From contig NZ_JAMOII010000027.1 in assembly GCF_024448985.1 (NCBI RefSeq), positions 1 through 47,668 on the forward strand: a stretch of 47,668 bases of DNA. The letters are read 5' to 3'. How positions within the stretch are numbered: position 1 is the stretch's first letter; each line of letters begins with the position of its first letter. The notes beneath the pieces were generated by a model that saw only the letters and a list, made by a program, of their open reading frames with translations, had not been told where the DNA came from and ran no database searches. This DNA comes from Stutzerimonas stutzeri. Lineage in GTDB: Bacteria; Pseudomonadota; Gammaproteobacteria; Pseudomonadales; Pseudomonadaceae. Positions 35,966 through 43,586 of this stretch are shown one piece after another. A program made the position numbers and the translations under genes.

Positions 35966-35972
35966 TGTTGTT
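35965..35972 (-). promoter_or_regulatory. Hfq/Crc motif at the oprD start codon
   Basis: Minus strand AACAACAA, a perfect AAnAAnAA motif, ends on the A of the ATG, between ribosome-binding site and start. Confidence 0.6.
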
Positions 35973-36084
35973 GTGCTCCCTTTTTTGATGTATCCGCCCC
36001 GCTTAGCCGTACGGCGATAGGCGAGACGGGATGTAGCGCGACCGCACGCAGGCGGCGCATGTCTTGACGCATATCTGTTATCAG

Positions 36085-36131
36085 TCGTCATATGACATTT
36101 CGGATTATGGCGACAGCCGAATGCTTGTCAA
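36085..36131 (-). promoter_or_regulatory. oprD promoter with palindromic operator
   Basis: Minus strand: -35 TTGACA (36126-36131), a 16-base spacer, -10 CATAAT (36104-36109), then 5 bases later ATGTCATATGACGA (36085-36098). This is the most symmetric of the three sites (two mismatches to TTGTCATATGACAA). It covers the expected transcription start, about 130 bases before the coding start. Confidence 0.72.
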
Positions 36132-36258
36132 TGCAATCTGTAAAGAAATGTAAGGCGTGAGACTTTTGTCTAACGGAGGTTTTTTAAGCTGCAAGGGCGG
36201 GCGCAGCGCTGTCCTTGCGGCCCAGACGCGCTGTGAAGGGATCTAAATCTAAAGGGCA

Positions 36259-38517
36259 TCAAGAAATAGCGTTCCACCAAGCGGGCAGAAGTTGTCTGAC
36301 GTTTGGACGTGCAAAGCGGTCATCAATTAGATGGACGACGCCCTGGTCATCGGTAGTACGGATGACTCGGCCCGCAGCTTGTACGACCTTTTGCAAGCCG
36401 GGGTAGAGGTAGGTGTAGTCGTAGCCGGCGCCAAACAGTTCATTCATTCGAGCCTTCATCTGCTCATTCACCGGATTGATCTGCGGCAGACCTAGCGTCG
36501 CGATGAAGGCGCCAATCAACCTGCTCCCAGGCAGATCAATGCCCTCGGCGAAGGCGCCGCCCAGAACCGCAAAACCGATCCCGCAACTCTCCTCGGTGAA
36601 GCGCTCAAGAAAGGCGCTGCGAGCCGTTTCGGGCATGCCGCGCGTCTGCTCCCAGAACGGCAGATCCGGATGCTGCGCCGCGAGCAGCCTGGTCACCTGT
36701 TGCAGGTAATCGAAACTGCTGAAGAACGCCAGGTAGTTGCCGGGGCGCTGGTGATACTGCTGCGCGAGCAGATCGACGATGGCCTGCAGCGAGGCGGCGC
36801 GGTCCAGAAAGCGAGTGGAGATATGGCGCGCCAGACGCACCTCTAGCTGCTCGGCTCGAAAGGGCGATTCGACATCGATCCAGACATGATTCGGCGGCAG
36901 CCCCAGGGTGTCGGAATAGAACGGCCTCGGGTTGAGCGTGGCCGAAAACAGCACGCAGGATCGTGCCTCTCGAAAACGCGGGCCGAGAAAAGGCGCCGGT
37001 AATAGGTTGCGAATACAGAGAATCGAGCTACGACCGCCATGAACGCTGCGTTGTGGCAGCAACGTGCAGTCGAAAAGCGAATGTGGCCCGAACGACTCGG
37101 CTAAACGACAGAAGTGCATCGCGTCGAAATACGCGCTTTGCAAGGCGGGATCGATGCCGGCCGGCTGTTCCCCGAGGTAATCCGTGATTGTACTGATAGC
37201 CTGTTGCAGCGCGCCGATGAGTTTTTGCGGCAGTTCCGGCTGAACCTCGTAAGTAGCGATTTGCGGGCGATGTAGGTCGCCCCAGCTGCGTAGGATTCGC
37301 TCGATCGGTGTCTTGAGCACGGCAGGCGCTGTTTTTTTCAAGCCCTTGAAGTGCCTGATATCGAGCTCTGCGGTGTACATGCTCCGGCCGCGCTCCAACA
37401 GATTGTGAGCCTCGTCCACCAGCACGCTGATGCGCCATTGATTGACCAGCGTCAGGCTGTGGAGCAGGGCGCTCATGTCGAAGTAATAGTTGTAATCGCC
37501 CACCACCACATCGGCCCAGCGGGCCAACTCCTGGCTGAGGTAGTAAGGGCAGACTTGGTGGCGCAGCGCTGTCTCGCGCAGTGCGTTCTGATCGAGCATC
37601 GGACGCGTCACCGCCTCGGCACGCGCCGCCGGGAGACGGTCATAGAATTCGCGAGCGAGCGGGCAGGACTCGCCGTGACAAGCCTTGTCCGGGTGCTCGC
37701 AGGCCTTATCGCGTGCGATCAGTTCCAATACACGCAGCGATGACGCATCTTTCGTCAGGCTGCTCAGCGCATCCAGCGCCAATTGCCGTCCTGAAGTCTT
37801 CGCCGCAAGAAAGAACAGCTTGTCCAACTGCTGACCGGGGAACGCCTTGAGTTGCGGAAACAGCGTGGCGAGCGTCTTGCCGATGCCCGTCGGCGCCTGC
37901 GCCATGAGATGCGTGCCGGTGCACGCCGCCTTGTATACCGCTTCGGCCAGTTGCCGTTGACCGCTGCGAAACTCGATATATGGGAACTTCAGTTCGCTCA
38001 GTACCTGGTCCCGTTCATGCCGATGAGCCAGCTCCTGTTCGGCCCAGGCGATGAAGCTATGGCACTGGGATTCGAAGAACGTCTGGAGCTGCGTCGCGCT
38101 GTAGGTTTCGACCAGCAGCGTTTCCTTCTGGCTCACCACATCGAAGTACACCAGCGCTACATTCAGCGAGGTCAGCTCCCGTGATACACACAACAACCAG
38201 CCGTAGATTTTGGCCTGAGCCCAGTGCAACTGGCGATGGTTGGCGGGCTGGCGCGAGAGGTCGCCGCGGTAGGTCTTGATTTCCTCGAGCTGATTCTTCA
38301 CCGGGTCGTATCCATCGGCGCGGCCTCGAACCAGCAAATCCAGGTACGTCCCTTCCAACGCCACCTCGCGCTCGTATCCTTCTGCTCGGCGAGCGGTGAC
38401 CGTGGCGTGCCCGGCCATCCCTTCCAGCGCAGTGGGAGAGGGCGTGAAGCGTAGGTCCAGATCGCCCGTCTTGGCGGTGAATTCACACAGCGCGCGGACC
38501 GCGACTCGATAGCTCAA
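36259..38517 (-). CDS. PD-(D/E)XK nuclease fused to DinG/XPD-family helicase
   Basis: The product has 752 residues if translation starts at TTG 38515-38517, which overlaps the stop of the upstream gene (TTGA) and matches the usual SYRVAVRALCEFTAK start. Residues 1-110 resemble a RecB/Cas4-type nuclease: GRADGY with D68, EEIKTY with E79 and K81, then HWAQAKIYGWLL. The helicase follows: Walker A APTGIGKT (208-215), four cysteines C273, C280, C285 and C323 suited to a 4Fe-4S cluster, DEAH (368-371), and motif VI QAAGRVIRT near the end. It should unwind DNA 5'-3' and may cut it. Coupling to the FAN1 gene and a shared LexA-like promoter point to damage repair. Confidence 0.85.
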   Translation of the reverse strand: MSYRVAVRALCEFTAKTGDLDLRFTPSPTALEGMAGHATVTARRAEGYEREVALEGTYLDLLVRGRADGYDPVKNQLEEIKTYRGDLSRQPANHRQLHWAQAKIYGWLLCVSRELTSLNVALVYFDVVSQKETLLVETYSATQLQTFFESQCHSFIAWAEQELAHRHERDQVLSELKFPYIEFRSGQRQLAEAVYKAACTGTHLMAQAPTGIGKTLATLFPQLKAFPGQQLDKLFFLAAKTSGRQLALDALSSLTKDASSLRVLELIARDKACEHPDKACHGESCPLAREFYDRLPAARAEAVTRPMLDQNALRETALRHQVCPYYLSQELARWADVVVGDYNYYFDMSALLHSLTLVNQWRISVLVDEAHNLLERGRSMYTAELDIRHFKGLKKTAPAVLKTPIERILRSWGDLHRPQIATYEVQPELPQKLIGALQQAISTITDYLGEQPAGIDPALQSAYFDAMHFCRLAESFGPHSLFDCTLLPQRSVHGGRSSILCIRNLLPAPFLGPRFREARSCVLFSATLNPRPFYSDTLGLPPNHVWIDVESPFRAEQLEVRLARHISTRFLDRAASLQAIVDLLAQQYHQRPGNYLAFFSSFDYLQQVTRLLAAQHPDLPFWEQTRGMPETARSAFLERFTEESCGIGFAVLGGAFAEGIDLPGSRLIGAFIATLGLPQINPVNEQMKARMNELFGAGYDYTYLYPGLQKVVQAAGRVIRTTDDQGVVHLIDDRFARPNVRQLLPAWWNAIS

Positions 38518-40154
38518 CGGTCGCCCTCGGCCCATTGCACATAGCAGACGGCAATCGGCACGGCGTGACGCAACGCAAAATCGATCCAGCGTTTCTGGTT
38601 GTCCTGCAGGCGATCGCCGGGACCTTTTACTTCTATCAGCCGGTAGCGTCGCTCGCTGGGCCAGAACTGAACGAGATCCGGCAGCCCGCTGCGGTGATTG
38701 GGCACGTCCTGCAGGATGCGCTGGAAAAAGGCGCGCAAATGCTCGGCGGGGATGCAATCGAGTGCCACGTCCAGCAGCGTGTCGTCGAACAGCCCCCAGC
38801 TGACGAATTGCGACTGCAGGCCGAACTTCTGCTGATACACCCGGCGTATGCAGTCGCGGTATTCGTCCGTGCCGAGCTTACTCAAGCATTCACTGAACAA
38901 CTCGGCGCGGCGGGCATGAAAATCGGGCCGAGCGAGGTCTGCCGGCCCGGCGTGGAAGGGGTGAAAGAAAGCCCCGGGCACGGGCGCGAAAATCGCTTCC
39001 CAGCAGAGCAGGCCCAGCAGCGAATTGATCAGCGCGTTTTCCACGTAGTAGACGGGTGCATCGTCGTGTGTCAGGTGTTCGCGCACCGCGTGCTCGACAC
39101 TCATTCCGTCTGGCCTGGGCAAGATCAGGTCTATTCGCTCCGGCTGGGCAATGCTGGCGCGGCGCGCAGCGGGTTCACCCAGGGTCCGCCGCAGGCGCGG
39201 CAGAATGCGTTGCAGTTGCTGGGCTTCGTGCTCGCTTTCAGGCGCGGCCTGAGCGGCCAGAGCCAGTTGCAACGCGGCTTCCGGCTGATCGCAGCGTTCC
39301 AGCACGCGGATCGTTCGCTCGCGTGCTCCGGGGTAACGGTTGGCGGCGTGCAGCTGTAACGCCAGGGACAAATCACCGTTGCGCTCGCATTGCCGGGCCA
39401 GGCTCAGCAGCAGCTTGCCGCGGCGGTTTTCCAGCCAGTCGTTGGCGTATGGCGTCGCCGGGATATCCAGCAGCACGGTTTCGACCGCTTCACCTGAATC
39501 GAAACGTTCGCGGCAACGGTGCAGATGCAAGTAGGCATCTACGTCGGCGCGCGCGTGGAACGCACGAGAAGCGGGGGAGAAGGCGACCTGCTCATAACGG
39601 AAGATCCCCAGATCGGCAAGCACGAACTCGGACCAGTCCTGATGAATATTGCCGAAGAACATCAGTCGCAACCGGTCGCACAGGTCACTGATGGTCAGAC
39701 CGAAAGCGGCATCACCGAGCATGTCGCACCAGCTGGCGAAGGGTTTTGCCTGCTCATGTTCAGCCAGCAAGGCTTGGAGCAAATCGCTCTTGCGCTGTCC
39801 GTTGACGGTGCCGCCGAACACGCGAAGCAGCTCGTCTTTCTTCAGCAGACCGAACAGCTGGACGAGATCCAGCACTGGGTCGACCTCGATCCAGCCGTGT
39901 TCGATCAAGACGGTCGAAGCTTGCAACGGACAACCGATCTCCTCATAGCGCAACTTGCTGGCACGAAACAGCGTGCCTTTACGCATCACCATGCGCACCA
40001 GCAGGGCTTGCGAGGTCTGAGGTATCTGTGGGAAACGATCGAGGAACGCGCGTTCGTCGTCGTCCAGCAGGTCGCCGTGACGCTCGCCGACCCAGGCGAG
40101 TACCTGGCAGAAGTTGTCGAGGTAATAGAAGGGGTTTTCCAGGGCCTGGCGCAT
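38514..40154 (-). CDS. FAN1-type structure-specific nuclease with VRR-NUC domain
   Basis: This 546-residue protein is laid out like Pseudomonas FAN1. An N-terminal DNA-binding region (about 1-200) includes a winged-helix-like part, and a helical TPR-like middle contains repeated LARQCERNGDLSLALQLHAA patterns. The C-terminal VRR-NUC domain carries SGLPDLVQF (D493) and YRLIEVKGPGDRLQDNQKRW (E509, K511). FAN1 enzymes cut 5' flaps and unhook interstrand crosslinks. Its stop overlaps the start of the helicase gene. The ATG at 40152-40154 follows a GC-rich leader of about 50 bases from a promoter overlapped by a LexA-like box. Confidence 0.88.
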   Translation of the reverse strand: MRQALENPFYYLDNFCQVLAWVGERHGDLLDDDERAFLDRFPQIPQTSQALLVRMVMRKGTLFRASKLRYEEIGCPLQASTVLIEHGWIEVDPVLDLVQLFGLLKKDELLRVFGGTVNGQRKSDLLQALLAEHEQAKPFASWCDMLGDAAFGLTISDLCDRLRLMFFGNIHQDWSEFVLADLGIFRYEQVAFSPASRAFHARADVDAYLHLHRCRERFDSGEAVETVLLDIPATPYANDWLENRRGKLLLSLARQCERNGDLSLALQLHAANRYPGARERTIRVLERCDQPEAALQLALAAQAAPESEHEAQQLQRILPRLRRTLGEPAARRASIAQPERIDLILPRPDGMSVEHAVREHLTHDDAPVYYVENALINSLLGLLCWEAIFAPVPGAFFHPFHAGPADLARPDFHARRAELFSECLSKLGTDEYRDCIRRVYQQKFGLQSQFVSWGLFDDTLLDVALDCIPAEHLRAFFQRILQDVPNHRSGLPDLVQFWPSERRYRLIEVKGPGDRLQDNQKRWIDFALRHAVPIAVCYVQWAEGDR

Positions 40155-40197
40155 CGAACGTCCGGTTCGGTAAGCGCGGGCAACATCGCCCGTCGAG

Positions 40198-40232
40198 CTG
40201 GGTATTTATACAGTTGCCGCCGAATTTGGCAA
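40198..40232 (-). promoter_or_regulatory. LexA-like box overlapping promoter of FAN1-helicase operon
   Basis: On the minus strand -35 TTGCCA (40227-40232), a 16-base spacer and -10 TATAAA (40205-40210) form a good promoter. CTGTATAAATACCCAG (40198-40213) covers the -10 and matches the LexA pattern CTGT-N8-ACAG at 7 of 8 fixed positions, with an A/T-rich centre. It lies 44 bases before the FAN1 start. SOS control fits the encoded repair enzymes. Confidence 0.62.
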
Positions 40233-40298
40233 CGCCGGGACGATCAGTGGTTCGATCATGGTGAGCATGGACAGCGCGAGGGGTTCGCGCGGGTGGGC

Positions 40299-40321
40299 GC
40301 GCCTCCTGACGCAGGAGGCGC
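40299..40321 (-). terminator. Strong hairpin after hemN
   Basis: GCGCCTCCTG (40299-40308) and CAGGAGGCGC (40312-40321) form a perfect 10-pair stem with a 3-base loop 13 bases past the hemN stop. There is no T-run, so termination may need Rho, or the hairpin may protect the 3' end. Confidence 0.55.
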
Positions 40322-40333
40322 AGGCAGGATTCG

Positions 40334-41722
40334 TCAGACGGTACGCGAGAATCGTCCCCGCTGTTCGCCGCCTAGGTAGGCATCGAAGGCCATGGCGACG
40401 TTGCGCATCATCAGCTGGCCCTGGGGCAACAGCACCACGGCATCGTCACGGATTTCGACCAGACCGTCGGCGACGTGCTCAGCGAGTTTGGCCAGCGAGT
40501 CGGCGAAATAATCGTGGAAGACAATGCCGTAGCGCTTTTCCATTTCGGCGAAGTCGATATGGCCGTGACACATCAGCGAGATGATCACGTCGCGGCGCAG
40601 ACGGTCGTCTTCGCTCAGTTTGTAGCCGCGATGCACCGGGAGCAGCCCTTCGTTCAAACGTGCGTAGTACTGCGACAGCTCTTTCACGTTCTGGCTGTAG
40701 CTGTCGCCGACCTTGCCAATGGACGAAATGCCGAGGCCGATCAGGTCGCAATCGGCATGAGTCGAGTAACCCTGAAAGTTGCGCTGTAGCGTGCCGTTGG
40801 CACGGGCGAGGGTCAGCTCGTCTTCTGGCAGTGAGAAATGATCCATGCCGATGTAGACGTACCCGGCATCGGTCAGACGCTTGATGGTCAGCTCCAGCAA
40901 CTCCAGCTTGCGTTCCGGCGGCGGCATATCTTCAGGGCGAATGAGCTTCTGTGCGCGAACCAGATCAGGCAAATGCGCGTAGCTGTATGCGGCGATCCGG
41001 TCGGGGCGGATGTCGATGATCTTGTTCAGGGTGGTGTTGAAGCTGTCCACGGTCTGCAACGGCAGGCCGTAGATCAGGTCGACGCTGATCGACTTGAAAT
41101 TCGCGTCACGGGCAGCCTGGACCAACTCGCGGGTCTGCTCTTCGGTCTGGATACGGTTGACGGCGATCTGCACCTGCTCATCGAAGTCCTGCACGCCGAA
41201 GCTGAGGCGGTTGAAGCCCAGCGCGCGCAGCTGATGGATCTGCGCTGGCGTGACGGTGCGCGGATCAACTTCCAGCGAAAACTCATGATCGTCGCTGTCG
41301 TCCATGTTGAAAGCGTCGTGCAGCGCGGCCATCAGGTCGGCCAGCTGTTCGCTGGTGAGGTAGGTCGGCGTGCCACCGCCCAGATGCAGCTGGGTCAGTT
41401 TGCGCGAGCGATCGAACAGCGCGGCCTGCATCTTTATTTCACGCTTGAGGTATTCCAGATACTCGACCGCGCGATCGGTCTTGTGGGTGATGATTTTATT
41501 GCAGGCGCAGTAGTAGCAAAGACTCTTGCAGAACGGGATATGGATATACACCGACAACGGCTTGGGCGTCGCGGCCTCGTTGGTTGCCTTCGCGGCGCTG
41601 CGATAGTCGTCCATGGCGAAAGCCTGATGAAACTGCGGCGCGGTGGGGTAGGAGGTATAGCGAGGACCCGGACGGTCATACTTCTCGACCAGGGCGCGGT
41701 TAAAGCTCGGCGTTTGGTCCAT
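40334..41722 (-). CDS. hemN: Oxygen-independent coproporphyrinogen III dehydrogenase
   Basis: This 462-residue radical-SAM enzyme has the family start (RYTSYPTAPQFH) and the CxxxCxxC cluster motif at C65, C69 and C72 (PFCKSLCYYCACNK; the extra C74 is also typical). GGGTPTYL and the C-terminal HemN domain follow. It decarboxylates coproporphyrinogen III to protoporphyrinogen IX without oxygen. The frame is open 23 codons further, but the ATG at 41722 matches homologues. In pseudomonads hemN is induced by Anr at low oxygen; only a half-match is seen upstream (41825-41838). Confidence 0.95.
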   Translation of the reverse strand: MDQTPSFNRALVEKYDRPGPRYTSYPTAPQFHQAFAMDDYRSAAKATNEAATPKPLSVYIHIPFCKSLCYYCACNKIITHKTDRAVEYLEYLKREIKMQAALFDRSRKLTQLHLGGGTPTYLTSEQLADLMAALHDAFNMDDSDDHEFSLEVDPRTVTPAQIHQLRALGFNRLSFGVQDFDEQVQIAVNRIQTEEQTRELVQAARDANFKSISVDLIYGLPLQTVDSFNTTLNKIIDIRPDRIAAYSYAHLPDLVRAQKLIRPEDMPPPERKLELLELTIKRLTDAGYVYIGMDHFSLPEDELTLARANGTLQRNFQGYSTHADCDLIGLGISSIGKVGDSYSQNVKELSQYYARLNEGLLPVHRGYKLSEDDRLRRDVIISLMCHGHIDFAEMEKRYGIVFHDYFADSLAKLAEHVADGLVEIRDDAVVLLPQGQLMMRNVAMAFDAYLGGEQRGRFSRTV

Positions 41723-42208
41723 GTCTGGTTTCACCTTGCGGTTGATAGGGGGAGATAGCCGGTGGGGCGTCGTCAACGGCTGCGACCTCATGGCGCGATT
41801 ATCCCGATTCTAGTCCGCGAGCAGGCTGTCCTAGATCAAGAAGGCAGCACGGCGTGCCGAGGTACGGTTCAACCAGGTGACGTCACGGACGATTTCCATG
41901 ACGGCGTCGCATTGGCTTCATCAAGTTGTGCAACAACTCGAACGTGAAACGCGGTTAATACCGGTCTCGTTCGCCTACTTGGCAAGCGACTCGTCACCGA
42001 TCAAGCTATGGCGGTGCGCAAGTCAATAACCGCTGGTCGTTTGGTTGCAGACCTTGGGCTCGAACTGGCCCAGTAAAAACGTGCGAACCCCTCGCCGTTT
42101 CGGTGGTCGTAGCCTCTAGTCAGCCGCTGGCGGCAGGACGTGCAGGGTATGGCTGTTGACCGATCCAGGCGCAGTGCATCAACCGGAACAATCTTCTCAA
42201 GGACTCAC
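41723..42208. other. Divergent intergenic region hemN-galU
   Basis: These 486 bases carry no convincing gene. On the hemN side TTGATCTAGGACAG (41825-41838, minus) has a perfect left half of the Anr/FNR box TTGATnnnnATCAA but a poor right half. No clear promoter for galU was identified. Confidence 0.35.
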
Positions 42209-43048
42209 ATGATCAAGAAATGCCTTTTTCCTGCGGCCGGATATGGCACGCGCTTCCTTCCTGCGACCAAAGCCATGCCCAAGGAGATGTTGCCGGTAGT
42301 GAACAAACCCCTGATTCAGTACGGGGTAGAAGAGGCACTGGCAGCCGGGCTCAGCCAGATCGCGATCGTTACCGGCCGTGGCAAACGCTCCCTGGAAGAT
42401 CACTTCGATATCAGCTACGAACTCGAGCATCAGATCCGCAACACCGACAAGGAAAAATACCTGGTCGGCATTCGTAAACTGATCGACGAATGCAGCTTTT
42501 CATACACCCGTCAGGTGGAAATGAAGGGGCTTGGCCACGCCATTCTCAGCGGTCGCCCGCTGATCGGCGACGAGCCCTTCGCAGTGGTCCTCGCGGACGA
42601 CCTGTGCATCAACCTCGATGGCGATCCGGTGCTGGCGCAGATGGTTAAGCTGTACAACCAGTTCCGCTGCTCGATCGTTGCCATTCAGGAAGTGCCGCCG
42701 GAAGAAACCAGCAAGTACGGCGTGATCGCCGGCGAGATGATCCGCGACGACATCTACCGTGTCAGCCACATGGTCGAGAAACCCAAGCCGGAAGACGCGC
42801 CGTCTAATCTGGCGATCATCGGCCGTTACATCCTGACGCCGGACATCTTCAACCTGATCGAGCAGACCGAGCCGGGCAAGGGCGGAGAAATCCAGATCAC
42901 CGACGCCTTGATGCGTCAGGCTCAGGATGGCTGCGTGCTGGCATACAAGTTCAAGGGTCAGCGTTTCGATTGCGGTAGCGCCGAAGGCTATATTGCCGCG
43001 ACCAACTTCTGTTACGAGAACTTCTACCTCACTGGCAAGGCGTTCTGA
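42209..43048 (+). CDS. galU: UTP-glucose-1-phosphate uridylyltransferase
   Basis: This 279-residue protein has exactly the length of P. aeruginosa GalU. It starts MIKKCLFPAAGYGTRFLPAT with the nucleotide-binding GYGTR and the ATKAMPKEMLP block, and contains VLADDLCINLDG (metal Asp) and VEKPKPEDAPSNLAIIGRYIL. It makes UDP-glucose for lipopolysaccharide core and exopolysaccharide. The open frame begins 23 codons earlier, but AAGGA lies 5 bases before the ATG at 42209. A strong terminator follows 14 bases after the stop. Confidence 0.97.
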   Translation: MIKKCLFPAAGYGTRFLPATKAMPKEMLPVVNKPLIQYGVEEALAAGLSQIAIVTGRGKRSLEDHFDISYELEHQIRNTDKEKYLVGIRKLIDECSFSYTRQVEMKGLGHAILSGRPLIGDEPFAVVLADDLCINLDGDPVLAQMVKLYNQFRCSIVAIQEVPPEETSKYGVIAGEMIRDDIYRVSHMVEKPKPEDAPSNLAIIGRYILTPDIFNLIEQTEPGKGGEIQITDALMRQAQDGCVLAYKFKGQRFDCGSAEGYIAATNFCYENFYLTGKAF

Positions 43049-43062
43049 TCTACGCCATGCCA

Positions 43063-43086
43063 AAAGGCCACCTTCGGGTGGCCTTT
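43063..43086. terminator. Bidirectional terminator between galU and VOC gene
   Basis: AAAGGCCACC and GGTGGCCTTT form a perfect 10-pair stem capped by a TTCG tetraloop, followed by GCGTTTT. The A-run on the left gives a T-run on the minus strand, so it can end both convergent genes. Confidence 0.9.
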
Positions 43087-43091
43087 GCGTT

Positions 43092-43514
43092 TTACGGTGC
43101 TGGCATATCCTCGGCGCCCGGACCCAACGGCTGGCCGTAGCTGAATTCGACGTAGTTGCCAGCCGGATCACGAACACCGCAGTAATAACCGACCGGATAG
43201 GGCTCGTCACGTGGCTCCCAGATCAGGCAGCCGGCCTGCCTGGCGCATGCCGCAATCGCATCGACGTCGGCGCGACTCGCCAGTGCAAAGCCAAAATGGT
43301 TGTAATCATTTTCAGCCAGCTTACGGTTCTGGCCTCCCGGCATGATTACGAAGATGAATTCGCGCTCCTTTCCAGGCTCAGCCATCCAGACGATGCGCGA
43401 CCCTTTTCCGGCGCGCTCGTGAAACACATGCATTCCGCAGAACTGCTCATAAAAAGCGATGCAGGAATCCAGATCGGGAACGTGCAGTGCGAGATGGGTC
43501 AGGGTAGGGGGCAT
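43092..43514 (-). CDS. VOC (glyoxalase/bleomycin-resistance fold) family protein
   Basis: This 140-residue protein consists of two beta-alpha-beta-beta-beta units. Metal-ligand candidates are the early His in LTHLALHVPDLD, the His in NHFGFAL and the late Glu in GNYVEFSY. It resembles glyoxalase I and related lyases, but members vary widely, so the substrate is unknown. It lies divergent to gor, 72 bases away, so a thiol-linked detoxification role is possible but unproven. Its 3' end abuts the galU terminator. Confidence 0.8.
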   Translation of the reverse strand: MPPTLTHLALHVPDLDSCIAFYEQFCGMHVFHERAGKGSRIVWMAEPGKEREFIFVIMPGGQNRKLAENDYNHFGFALASRADVDAIAACARQAGCLIWEPRDEPYPVGYYCGVRDPAGNYVEFSYGQPLGPGAEDMPAP

Positions 43515-43586
43515 GCGGCAGTCCTCCGGTGAATCAGGCCAACGGCCTGGGTTATGCTGTCCGTTCTACAAGGGAGACAACAGTTC

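Noticed and set aside
35966-36091. 42-codon upstream extension of the OprD porin
   Set aside because: It runs through the promoter region and precedes a complete signal peptide, so it cannot be part of the exported protein.
38518-38757. 80-codon N-terminal extension of the helicase inside the FAN1 gene
   Set aside because: It fully overlaps the VRR-NUC coding region in another frame and has no family similarity; homologues begin at SYRVAVRALCEF.
41825-41838. Anr/FNR box before hemN
   Set aside because: TTGATCTAGGACAG has only the left half-site; the right half does not match ATCAA, so it is kept as a weak note only.
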